From Auanema rhodensis (Eukaryota; Nematoda; Chromadorea; Rhabditida; Rhabditidae), in the NCBI GenBank assembly GCA_964057225.1, contig OZ059898.1:19073267-19137266 (forward strand): DNA of 64,000 nt. Direction: 5' to 3'. This document shows, piece by piece, positions 13,338 through 25,265 of the stretch. Under the pieces are notes generated by a model. It did no database searches. It saw only the letters and a program-made list of their open reading frames with translations, and was not told where the DNA came from. Position 1 is the stretch's first letter; the number at the start of each line of letters is the position of its first letter. The position numbers were made by a program, and so were the translations under genes.

Positions 13338-15092
13338 TACACTAATGTATCATTTTTCAAACGATCATAACTACTTTTTGTATAAAGCGTTTCTCAAAGT
13401 AGTATAGTGCATTCGATGCGGATTTTTAAGCTGCGTCGATCTGTGTTATCAGATTTGCGCTAGCTTAAAAATGCACCGAGATATCAACTGATATAAGTTC
13501 ACACTTATATCCTCGATTTTCACCCTGAAGAACTAATTTTTTCGTTGAAAAACATTGTCCATCGTGTTTGCCTTGAAAAAAGGAATCTAAAAACATCTAC
13601 TTTTTGCTAAATTATTCTGAAATTTTTCGAAAAAATTTTTGTCAAAATGTTTTTGGAAGCAATGTTGAGTGTACATGGAAACTCAACATACACTAATGCA
13701 TCATTTTTCAAACGATCATAACTAATTTTTGTATAAAGCGTTTCTCAAAGTAGTATAGTGCATTCGATGCGGATTTTTAAGCTGCGTCGATCTGTGTTAT
13801 CAGATTTGCGCTAGCTTAAAAATGCACCGAGATATCAACTGATATAAGTTCACACTTATATCCTCGATTTTCACCCTGAAGAATTAATTTTTTTGTTGAA
13901 TAACATTGTCCATCGTCTTTGCCTTGAAAAAAGGAATCTAAAAACATCTACTTTTTGCTAAATTATTTTGAAATTTTTTGAAAAAATTTTTGTCAAAATG
14001 TTTTTGGAAGCAATGTTGAGTGTACATGGAAACTCAACATACACTAATGCATCATTTTTCAAACGATCATAACTAATTTTTGTATAAAGCGTTTCTCAAA
14101 GTAGTATAGTGCATTCGATGCGGATTTTTAAGCTGCGTCGATCTGTGTTATCAGATTTGCGCTAGCTTAAAAATGCACCGAGATATCAACTGATATAAGT
14201 TCACACTTATATCCTCGATTTTCACCCTGAAGAATTAATTTTTTTGTTGAATAACATTGTCCATCGTCTTTGCCTTGAAAAAAAGAATCTAAAAACATCT
14301 ACTTTTTGCTAAATTATTTTGAAATTTTTTGAAAAAATTTTTGTCAAAATGTTTTTGGAAGCAATGTTGAGTGTACATGGAAACTCAACATACACTAATG
14401 CATCATTTTTCAAACGATCATAACTAATTTTTGTATTAAGCGTTTCTCAAAGTAGTATAGTGCATTCGATGCGGATTTTCAAGCTGCGTCGATCTGTGTT
14501 ATCAGATTTGCGCTAGCTTAAAAATGCACCGAGATATCAACTGATATAAGTTCACACTTATATCCTCGATTTTCACCCTGAAGAATTAATTTTTTTGTTG
14601 AATAACATTGTCCATCGTTTTTGCCTTGAAAAAAGGAATCTAAAAACATCTACTTTTTGCTAAATTATTTTGAAATTTTTTGAAAAAATTTTTGTCAAAA
14701 TGTTTTTGGAAGCAATGTTGAGTGTACATGGAAACTCAACATACACTAATGCATCATTTTTCAAACGATCATAACTAATTTTTGTATTAAGCGTTTTTCA
14801 AAGTAGTATAGTGCATTCGATGCGGATTTTTAAGCTGCGTCGATCTGTGTTATCAGATTTGCGCTAGCTTAAAAATGCACCGAGATATCAACTGATATAA
14901 GTTTACACTTATATCCTCGATTTTCACCCTGAAGAATTAATTTTTTTGTTGAATAACATTGTCCATCGTGTTTGCCTTGAAAAAAGGAATCTAAAAACAT
15001 CTAATTTTTGCTAAATCATTTTAAAATTTTTTGAAAAAATTTTTGTCAAAATGTTTTTGGAAGCAATGTTGAGTGTACATGGAAACTCAACT
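13338..15092. repeat. 5-monomer segment, second copy (M39-M43)
   Basis: Counterpart of 10530-12284. It is flanked by M38 on the left and M44 on the right, which are the same subtype (preceded by CTTACAC, with AAGAATC). This is consistent with an unequal exchange between like monomers. Confidence 0.65.
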
Positions 15093-15443
15093 TACACTAA
15101 TGCATCATTTTTCAAACGATCATAACTAATTTTTGTATTAAGCGTTTCTCAAAGTAGTATAGTGCATTCGATGCGGATTTTTAAGCTGCGTCGATCTGTG
15201 TTATCAGATTTGCGCTAGCTTAAAAATGCACCGAGATATCAACTGATATAAGTTCACACTTATATCCTCGATTTTCACCCTGAAGAATTAATTTTTTTGT
15301 TGAATAACATTGTCCATCGTCTTTGCCTTGAAAAAAAGAATCTAAAAACATCTACTTTTTGCTAAATTATTTTGAAATTTTTTGAAAAAATTTTTGTCAA
15401 AATGTTTTTGGAAGCAATGTTGAGTGTACATGGAAACTCAACA

Positions 15444-16846
15444 TACACTAATGCATCATTTTTCAAACGATCATAACTAATTTTTGTATTAAGCGTTTCT
15501 CAAAGTAGTATAGTGCATTCGATGCGGATTTTTAAGCTGCGTCGATCTGTGTTATCAGATTTGCGCTAGCTTAAAAATGCACCGAGATATCAACTGATAT
15601 AAGTTCACACTTATATCCTCGATTTTCACCCTGAAGAATTAATTTTTTTGTTGAAAAACATTGTCCATCGTGTTTGCCTTGAAAAAAGGAATCTAAAAAC
15701 ATCTACTTTTTGCTAAATCATTTTAAAATTTTTCGAAAAAATTTTTGTCAAAATGTTTTGGAAGCAATGTTGAGTGTACATGGAAACTCAACATACACTA
15801 ATGCATCATTTTTCAAACGATCATAACTAATTTTTGTATTAAGCGTTTCTCAAAGTAGTATAGTGCATTCGATGCGGATTTTTAAGCTGCGTCGATCTGT
15901 GTTATCAGATTTGCGCTAGCTTAAAAATGCACCGAGATATCAACTGATATAAGTTTACACTTATATCCTCGATTTTCACCCTGAAGAATTAATTTTTTCG
16001 TTGAATAACATTGTCCATCGTCTTTGCTTTGAAAAAAGGAATCTAAAAACATCTACTTTTTGCTAAATCATTTTAAAATTTTTTGAAAAAATTTTTGTCA
16101 AAATGTTTTTGGAAGCAATGTTGAGTGTACATGGAAACTCAACATACACTAATGCATCATTTTTCAAACGATCATAACTAATTTTTGTATTGAGCGTTTC
16201 TCAATGTAGTATAGTGCATTTGATGCGGATTTTTAAGCTGCGTCGATCTGTGTTATCAGATTTGCGCTAGCTTAAAAATGCACCGAGATATCAACTGATA
16301 TAAGTTTACACTTATATCCTCGATTTTCACCCTGAAGAATTAATTTTTTTGTTGAATAACATTGTCCATCGTGTTTGCCTTGAAAAAAGGAATCTAAAAA
16401 CATCTACTTTTTGCTAAATCATTTTAAAATTTTTTGAAAAAATTTTTGTCAAAATGTTTTTGGAAGCAATGTTGAGTGTACATGGAAACTCAACTTACAC
16501 TAATGCATCATTTTTCAAACGATCATAACTAATTTTTGTATTAAGCGTTTCTCAAAGTAGTATAGTGCATTCGATGCGGATTTTTAAGCTGCGTCGATCT
16601 GTGTTATCAGATTTGCGCTAGCTTAAAAATGCACCGAGATATCAACTGATATAAGTTCACACTTATATCCTCGATTTTCACCCTGAAGAATTAATTTTTT
16701 TGTTGAATAACATTGTCCATCGTCTTTGCCTTGAAAAAAAGAATCTAAAAACATCTACTTTTTGCTAAATTATTTTGAAATTTTTTGAAAAAATTTTTGT
16801 CAAAATGTTTTTGGAAGCAATGTTGAGTGTACATGGAAACTCAACA
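15444..16846. repeat. 1,403-bp 4-monomer unit (M45-M48)
   Basis: The unit is 350 + 3 x 351 bp: M45 (350 bp, TTGAAAAAC, CGTGTTT, TCATTTTAAAA with TCG), M46 (TTAC, GCTTTG), M47 (ATTGAG, ATTTGAT), M48 (preceded by CTTACAC, AAGAATC). M49-M50 and the start of M51 repeat the series. M35-M38 is a variant version in which the leading monomer is M35. Confidence 0.75.
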
Positions 16847-17700
16847 TACACTAATGCATCATTTTTCAAACGATCATAACTAATTTTTGTATTAAGCGTT
16901 TCTCAAAGTAGTATAGTGCATTCGATGCGGATTTTTAAGCTGCGTCGATCTGTGTTATCAGATTTGCGCTAGCTTAAAAATGCACCGAGATATCAACTGA
17001 TATAAGTTCACACTTATATCCTCGATTTTCACCCTGAAGAATTAATTTTTTTGTTGAAAAACATTGTCCATCGTGTTTGCCTTGAAAAAAGGAATCTAAA
17101 AACATCTACTTTTTGCTAAATCATTTTAAAATTTTTCGAAAAAATTTTTGTCAAAATGTTTTGGAAGCAATGTTGAGTGTACATGGAAACTCAACATACA
17201 CTAATGCATCATTTTTCAAACGATCATAACTAATTTTTGTATTAAGCGTTTCTCAAAGTAGTATAGTGCATTCGATGCGGATTTTTAAGCTGCGTCGATC
17301 TGTGTTATCAGATTTGCGCTAGCTTAAAAATGCACCGAGATATCAACTGATATAAGTTTACACTTATATCCTCGATTTTCACCCTGAAGAATTAATTTTT
17401 TCGTTGAATAACATTGTCCATCGTCTTTGCTTTGAAAAAAGGAATCTAAAAACATCTACTTTTTGCTAAATCATTTTAAAATTTTTTGAAAAAATTTTTG
17501 TCAAAATGTTTTTGGAAGCAATGTTGAGTGTACATGGAAACTCAACATACACTAATGCATCATTTTTCAAACGATCATAACTAATTTTTGTATTGAGCGT
17601 TTCTCAATGTAGTATAGTGCATTTGATGCGGATTTTTAAGCTGCGTCGATCTGTGTTATCAGATTTGCGCTAGCTTAAAAATGCACCGAGATATCAACTG
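16847..17700. repeat. 1,403-bp unit, second partial copy (M49-M51 start)
   Basis: M49 (350 bp) and M50 match M45 and M46. M51 matches M47 only up to about 17700 and then switches type, so the repeat of the unit ends inside a monomer. Confidence 0.7.
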
Positions 17701-17898
17701 ATATAAGTTCACACTTATTTCCTCGATTTTCACCCTGAAGAACTAATTTTTTTGTTGAATAACATTGTCCATCGTCTTTGCCTTGAAAAAAGGAATCTAA
17801 AAACATCTACTTTTTGCTAAATTATTTTGAAATTTTTTGAAAAAATTTTTGTCAAAATGTTTTTGGAAGCAATGTTGAGTGTACATGGAAACTCAACA
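17548..17898. repeat. Mosaic monomer M51
   Basis: The 5' part has ATTGAG, CAATGTAG and ATTTGATG exactly like M37 and M47. The 3' part has a TCAC loop, ACTTATTTC, GAACTAA, TTGAATAAC and TTTTGAAATT with TTG, unlike them. The following M52 is a GTATCAT monomer (M39 type) instead of the expected M48 type. This is a likely exchange junction near 17640-17710. Confidence 0.7.
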
Positions 17899-18249
17899 TA
17901 CACTAATGTATCATTTTTCAAACGATCATAACTACTTTTTGTATAAAGCGTTTCTCAAAGTAGTATAGTGCATTCGATGCGGATTTTTAAGCTGCGTCGA
18001 TCTGTGTTATCAGATTTGCGCTAGCTTAAAAATGCACCGAGATATCAACTGATATAAGTTCACACTTATATCCTCGATTTTCACCCTGAAGAACTAATTT
18101 TTTCGTTGAAAAACATTGTCCATCGTGTTTGCCTTGAAAAAAGGAATCTAAAAACATCTACTTTTTGCTAAATTATTCTGAAATTTTTCGAAAAAATTTT
18201 TGTCAAAATGTTTTTGGAAGCAATGTTGAGTGTACATGGAAACTCAACA

Positions 18250-18600
18250 TACACTAATGCATCATTTTTCAAACGATCATAACTAATTTTTGTATAAAGC
18301 GTTTCTCAAAGTAGTATAGTGCATTCGATGCGGATTTTTAAGCTGCGTCGATCTGTGTTATCAGATTTGCGCTAGCTTAAAAATGCACCGAGATATCAAC
18401 TGATATAAGTTTACACTTATATCCTCGATTTTCACCCTGAAGAATTAATTTTTTCGTTGAATAACATTGTCCATCGTCTTTGCTTTGAAAAAAGGAATCT
18501 AAAAACATCTACTTTTTGCTAAATCATTTTAAAATTTTTTGAAAAAATTTTTGTCAAAATGTTTTTGGAAGCAATGTTGAGTGTACATGGAAACTCAACT
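18250..18600. repeat. Mosaic monomer M53
   Basis: It starts as the ATAAAG monomer that normally follows a GTATCAT monomer (compare M40 after M39). From the TTAC loop onward it is of M46 type (TTTTTTCG, GCTTTG, TCATTTTAAAA with TTG) and is followed by a CTTACAC junction. The switch lies between about 18300 and 18410. Confidence 0.7.
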
Positions 18601-21056
18601 TACACTAATGCATCATTTTTCAAACGATCATAACTAATTTTTGTATTAAGCGTTTCTCAAAGTAGTATAGTGCATTCGATGCGGAGTTTTAAGCTGCGTC
18701 GATCTGTGTTATCAGATTTGCGCTAGCTTAAAAATGCACCGAGATATCAACTGATATAAGTTTACACTTATATCCTCGATTTTCACCCTGAAGAATTAAT
18801 TTTTTTGTTGAATAACATTGTCCATCGTGTTTGCCTTGAAAAAAGGAATCTAAAAACATCTACTTTTTGCTAAATCATTTTAAAATTTTTTGAAAAAATT
18901 TTTGTCAAAATGTTTTTGGAAGCAATGTTGAGTGTACATGGAAACTCAACATACACTAATGCATCATTTTTCAAACGATCATAACTAATTTTTGTATTAA
19001 GCGTTTCTCAAAGTAGTATAGTGCATTCGATGCGGATTTTTAAGCTGCGTCCATCTGTGTTATCAGATTTGCGCTAGCTTAAAAATGCACCGAGATATCA
19101 ACTGATATAAGTTCACACTTATATCCTCGATTTTCACCCTGAAGAATTAATTTTTTTGTTGAATAACATTGTCCATCGTTTTTGCCTTGAAAAAAGGAAT
19201 TTAAAAACATCTACTTTTTGCTAAATTATTTTGAAATTTTTTGAAAAAATTTTTGTCAAAATGTTTTTGGAAGCAATGTTGAGTGTACATGGAAACTCAA
19301 CATACACTAATGCATCATTTTTCAAACGATCATAACTAATTTTTGTATTAAGCGTTTCTCAAAGTAGTATAGTGCATTCGATGCGGATTTTTAAGCTGCG
19401 TCGATCTGTGTTATCAGATTTGCGCTAGCTTAAAAATGCACCGAGATATCAACTGATATAAGTTTACACTTATATCCTCGATTTTCACCCTGAAGAACTA
19501 ATTTTTTCGTTGAAAAACATTGTCCATCGTGTTTGCCTTGAAAAAAGGAATCTAAAAACATCTACTTTTTGCTAAATCATTTTAAAATTTTTCGAAAAAA
19601 TTTTTGTCAAAATGTTTTGGAAGCAATGTTGAGTGTACATGGAAACTCAACATACACTAATGCATCATTTTTCAAACGATCATAACTAATTTTTGTATTA
19701 AGCGTTTCTCAAAGTAGTATAGTGCATTCGATGCGGATTTTTAAGCTGCGTCGATCTGTGTTATCAGATTTGCGTTAGCTTAAAAATGCACCGAGATATC
19801 AACTGATATAAGTTTACACTTATATCCTCGATTTTCACCCTGAAGAATTAATTTTTTTGTTGAATAACATTGTCCATCGTCTTTGCCTTGAAAAAAAGAA
19901 TCTAAAAACATCTACTTTTTGCTAAATTATTTTGAAATTTTTTGAAAAAATTTTTGTCAAAATGTTTTTGGAAGCAATGTTGAGTGTACATGGAAACTCA
20001 ACATACACTAATGCATCATTTTTCAAACGATCATAACTAATTTTTGTATTAAGCGTTTCTCAAAGTAGTATAGTGCATTCGATGCGGATTTTTAAGCTGC
20101 GTCGATCTGTGTTATCAGATTTGCGCTAGCTTAAAAATGCACCGAGATATCAACTGATATAAGTTCACACTTATATCCTCGATTTTCACCCTGAAGAATT
20201 AATTTTTTTGTTGAATAACATTGTCCATCGTCTTTGCCTTGAAAAAAAGAATCTAGAAACATCTACTTTTTGCTAAATTATTTTGAAATTTTTTGAAAAA
20301 ATTTTTGTCAAAATGTTTTTGGAAGCAATGTTGAGTGTACATGGAAACTCAACATACACTAATGCATCATTTTTCAAACGATCATAACTAATTTTTGTAT
20401 TACGCGTTTCTCAAAGTAGTATAGTGCATTCGATGCGGATTTTTAAGCTGCGTCGATCTGTGTTATCAGATTTGCGTTAGCTTAAAAATGCACCGAGATA
20501 TCAACTGATATAAGTTTACACTTATATCCTCGATTTTCACCCTGAAGAATTAATTTTTTTGTTGAATAACATTGTCCATCGTCTTTGCCTTGAAAAAAAG
20601 AATCTAAAAACATCTACTTTTTGCTAAATTATTTTGAAATTTTTTGAAAAAATTTTTGTCAAAATGTTTTTGGAAGCAATGTTGAGTGTACATGGAAACT
20701 CAACATACACTAATGCATCATTTTTCAAATGATCATAACTAATTTTTGTATTAAGCGTTTCTCAAAGTAGTATAGTGCATTCGATGCGGATTTTTAAGCT
20801 GCGTCGATCTGTGTTATCAGATTTGCGCTAGCTTAAAAATGCACCGAGATATCAACTGATATAAGTTCACACTTATATCCTCGATTTTCACCCTGAAGAA
20901 TTAATTTTTTTGTTGAATAACATTGTCCATCGTCTTTGCCTTGAAAAAAAGAATCTAAAAACATCTACTTTTTGCTAAATTATTTTGAAATTTTTTGAAA
21001 AAATTTTTGTCAAAATGTTTTTGGAAGCAATGTTGAGTGTACATGGAAACTCAACA

Positions 21057-22459
21057 TACACTAATGCATCATTTTTCAAACGATCATAACTAATTTTTGT
21101 ATTAAGCGTTTCTCAAAGTAGTATAGTGCATTCGATGCGGATTTTTAAGCTGCGTCGATCTGTGTTATCAGATTTGCGCTAGCTTAAAAATGCACCGAGA
21201 TATCAACTGATATAAGTTCACACTTATATCCTCGATTTTCACCCTGAAGAATTAATTTTTTTGTTGAAAAACATTGTCCATCGTGTTTGCCTTGAAAAAA
21301 GGAATCTAAAAACATCTACTTTTTGCTAAATCATTTTAAAATTTTTCGAAAAAATTTTTGTCAAAATGTTTTGGAAGCAATGTTGAGTGTACATGGAAAC
21401 TCAACATACACTAATGCATCATTTTTCAAACGATCATAACTAATTTTTGTATAAAGCGTTTCTCAAAGTAGTATAGTGCATTCGATGCGGATTTTTAAGC
21501 TGCGTCGATCTGTGTTATCAGATTTGCGCTAGCTTAAAAATGCACCGAGATATCAACTGATATAAGTTCACACTTATATCCTCGATTTTCACCCTGAAGA
21601 ATTAATTTTTTTGTTGAATAACATTGTCCATCGTCTTTGCCTTGAAAAAAAGAATCTAAAAACATCTACTTTTTGCTAAATTATTTTGAAATTTTTTGAA
21701 AAAATTTTTGTCAAAATGTTTTTGGAAGCAATGTTGAGTGTACATGGAAACTCAACATACACTAATGCATCATTTTTCAAACGATCATAACTAATTTTTG
21801 TATAAAGCGTTTCTCAAAGTAGTATAGTGCATTCGATGCGGATTTTTAAGCTGCGTCGATCTGTGTTATCAGATTTGCGCTAGCTTAAAAATGCACCGAG
21901 ATATCAACTGATATAAGTTTACACTTATATCCTCGATTTTCACCCTGAAGAATTAATTTTTTTGTTGAATAACATTGTCCATCGTCTTTGCCTTGAAAAA
22001 AAGAATCTAAAAACATCTACTTTTTGCTAAATTATTTTGAAATTTTTTGAAAAAATTTTTGTCAAAATGTTTTTGGAAGCAATGTTGAGTGTACATGGAA
22101 ACTCAACATACACTAATGCATCATTTTTCAAATGATCATAACTAATTTTTGTATTAAGCGTTTCTCAAAGTAGTATAGTGCATTCGATGCGGATTTTTAA
22201 GCTGCGTCGATCTGTGTTATCAGATTTGCGCTAGCTTAAAAATGCACCGAGATATCAACTGATATAAGTTCACACTTATATCCTCGATTTTCACCCTGAA
22301 GAATTAATTTTTTTGTTGAATAACATTGTCCATCGTCTTTGCCTTGAAAAAAAGAATCTAAAAACATCTACTTTTTGCTAAATTATTTTGAAATTTTTTG
22401 AAAAAATTTTTGTCAAAATGTTTTTGGAAGCAATGTTGAGTGTACATGGAAACTCAACA
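21057..22459. repeat. 1,403-bp 4-monomer unit, copy 1 (M61-M64)
   Basis: A 350-bp monomer is followed by three AAGAATC monomers. The last (M64) has CAAATGATC, as does M60 just before the unit. Two further 1,403-bp units follow directly at 22460 and 23863. Confidence 0.7.
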
Positions 22460-23862
22460 TACACTAATGCATCATTTTTCAAACGATCATAACTAATTTT
22501 TGTATTAAGCGTTTCTCAAAGTAGTATAGTGCATTCGATGCGGATTTTTAAGCTGCGTCGATCTGTGTTATCAGATTTGCGCTAGCTTAAAAATGCACCG
22601 AGATATCAACTGATATAAGTTCACACTTATATCCTCGATTTTCACCCTGAAGAATTAATTTTTTTGTTGAAAAACATTGTCCATCGTGTTTGCCTTGAAA
22701 AAAGGAATCTAAAAACATCTACTTTTTGCTAAATCATTTTAAAATTTTTCGAAAAAATTTTTGTCAAAATGTTTTGGAAGCAATGTTGAGTGTACATGGA
22801 AACTCAACATACACTAATGCATCATTTTTCAAACGATCATAACTAATTTTTGTATTAAGCGTTTCTCAAAGTAGTATAATGCATTCGATGCGGATTTTTA
22901 AGCTGCGTCGATCTGTGTTATCAGATTTGCGCTAGCTTAAAAATGCACCGAGATATCAACTGATATAAGTTTACACTTATATCCTCGATTTTCACCCTGA
23001 AGAATTAATTTTTTTGTTGAATAACATTGTCCATCGTCTTTGCCTTGAAAAAAAGAATCTAAAAACATCTACTTTTTGCTAAATTATTTTGAAATTTTTT
23101 GAAAAAATTTTTGTCAAAATGTTTTTGGAAGCAATGTTGAGTGTACATGGAAACTCAACATACACTAATGCATCATTTTTCAAACGATCATAACTAATTT
23201 TTGTATTAAGCGTTTCTCAAAGTAGTATAGTGCATTCGATGCGGATTTTTAAGCTGCGTCGATCTGTGTTATCAGATTTGCGCTAGCTTAAAAATGCACC
23301 GAGATATCAACTGATATAAGTTCACACTTATATCCTCGATTTTCACCCTGAAGAATTAATTTTTTTGTTGAATAACATTGTCCATCGTCTTTGCCTTGAA
23401 AAAAAGAATCTAAAAACATCTACTTTCTGCTAAATTATTTCGAAATTTTTTGAAAAAATTTTTGTCAAAATGTTTTTGGAAGCAATGTTGAGTGTACATG
23501 GAAACTCAACATACACTAATGCATCATTTTTCAAACGATCATAACTAATTTTTGTATTAAGCGTTTCTCAAAGTAGTATAGTGCATTCGATGCGGATTTT
23601 TAAGCTGCGTCGATCTGTGTTATCAGATTTGCGCTAGCTTAAAAATGCACCGAGATATCAACTGATATAAGTTCACACTTATATCCTCGATTTTCACCCT
23701 GAAGAATTAATTTTTTTGTTGAATAACATTGTCCATCGTCTTTGCCTTGAAAAAAAGAATCTAAAAACATCTACTTTTTGCTAAATTATTTTGAAATTTT
23801 TTGAAAAAATTTTTGTCAAAATGTTTTTGGAAGCAATGTTGAGTGTACATGGAAACTCAACA
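22460..23862. repeat. 1,403-bp 4-monomer unit, copy 2 (M65-M68)
   Basis: Led by the 350-bp M65. The second monomer M66 carries GTATAATGC with the TTAC loop, as does M70 in the next unit. M67 has private TACTTTCTGC and ATTTCGAAA changes. Confidence 0.7.
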
Positions 23863-24212
23863 TACACTAATGCATCATTTTTCAAACGATCATAACTAAT
23901 TTTTGTATTAAGCGTTTCTCAAAGTAGTATAGTGCATTCGATGCGGATTTTTAAGCTGCGTCGATCTGTGTTATCAGATTTGCGCTAGCTTAAAAATGCA
24001 CCGAGATATCAACTGATATAAGTTCACACTTATATCCTCGATTTTCACCCTGAAGAATTAATTTTTTTGTTGAATAACATTGTCCATCGTCTTTGCCTTG
24101 AAAAAAAGAATCTAAAAACATCTACTTTTTGCTAAATCATTTTAAAATTTTTCGAAAAAATTTTTGTCAAAATGTTTTGGAAGCAATGTTGAGTGTACAT
24201 GGAAACTCAACA
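23863..24212. repeat. Mosaic monomer M69
   Basis: Its first three quarters (TTGAATAAC, CTTTGCC, AAGAATC) match the common AAGAATC subtype. From TCATTTTAAAA to the short T tract it matches the 350-bp class, whose other members have TTGAAAAAC, CGTGTTT and GGAATC. The switch lies between about 24109 and 24137. Confidence 0.7.
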
Positions 24213-25265
24213 TACACTAATGCATCATTTTTCAAACGATCATAACTAATTTTTGTATTAAGCGTTTCTCAAAGTAGTATAATGCATTCGATGCGGATTT
24301 TTAAGCTGCGTCGATCTGTGTTATCAGATTTGCGCTAGCTTAAAAATGCACCGAGATATCAACTGATATAAGTTTACACTTATATCCTCGATTTTCACCC
24401 TGAAGAATTAATTTTTTTGTTGAATAACATTGTCCATCGTCTTTGCCTTGAAAAAAAGAATCTAAAAACATCTACTTTTTGCTAAATTATTTTGAAATTT
24501 TTTGAAAAAATTTTCGTCAAAATGTTTTTGGAAGCAATGTTGAGTGTACATGGAAACTCAACATACACTAATGCATCATTTTTCAAACGATCATAACTAA
24601 TTTTTGTATTAAGCGTTTCTCAAAGTAGTATAGTGCATTCGATGCGGATTTTTAAGCTGCGTCGATCTGTGTTATCAGATTTGCGCTAGCTTAAAAATGC
24701 ACCGAGATATCAACTGATATAAGTTCACACTTATATCCTCGATTTTCACCCTGAAGAATTAATTTTTTTGTTGAATAACATTGTCCATCGTCTTTGCCTT
24801 GAAAAAAAGAATCTAAAAACATCTACTTTTTGCTAAATTATTTTGAAATTTTTTGAAAAAATTTTTGTCAAAATGTTTTTGGAAGCAATGTTGAGTGTAC
24901 ATGGAAACTCAACATACACTAATGCATCATTTTTCAAACGATCATAACTAATTTTTGTATTAAGCGTTTCTCAAAGTAGTATAGTGCATTCGATGCGGAT
25001 TTTTAAGCTGCGTCGATCTGTGTTATCAGATTTGCGCTAGCTTAAAAATGCACCGAGATATCAACTGATATAAGTTCACACTTATATCCTCGATTTTCAC
25101 CCTGAAGAATTAATTTTTTTGTTGAATAACATTGTCCATCGTCTTCGCCTTGAAAAAAAGAATCTAAAAACATCTACTTTTTGCTAAATTATTTTGAAAT
25201 TTTTTGAAAAAATTTTTGTCAAAATGTTTTTGGAAGCAATGTTGAGTGTACATGGAAACTCAACA
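23863..25265. repeat. 1,403-bp 4-monomer unit, copy 3 (M69-M72)
   Basis: Led by the 350-bp mosaic M69. M70 matches M66 but adds TTTTCGTC near 300-306. M70-M73 recur as M88-M91 (30532-31935). Confidence 0.7.

Larger units (their letters stand above)
11934..19652. repeat. Block B2: TCATTTTAAAA subtypes (M35-M56)
   Basis: This block is marked by monomers with TCATTTTAAAA at 276-286 (M35-M37, M43, M45-M47, M49-M50, M53, M54, M56) and by copies preceded by CTTACAC (M36, M38, M44, M48, M54). An ATTGAG/ATTTGAT monomer recurs as M37, M47 and M51. These subtypes cycle in groups of four. Confidence 0.7.
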
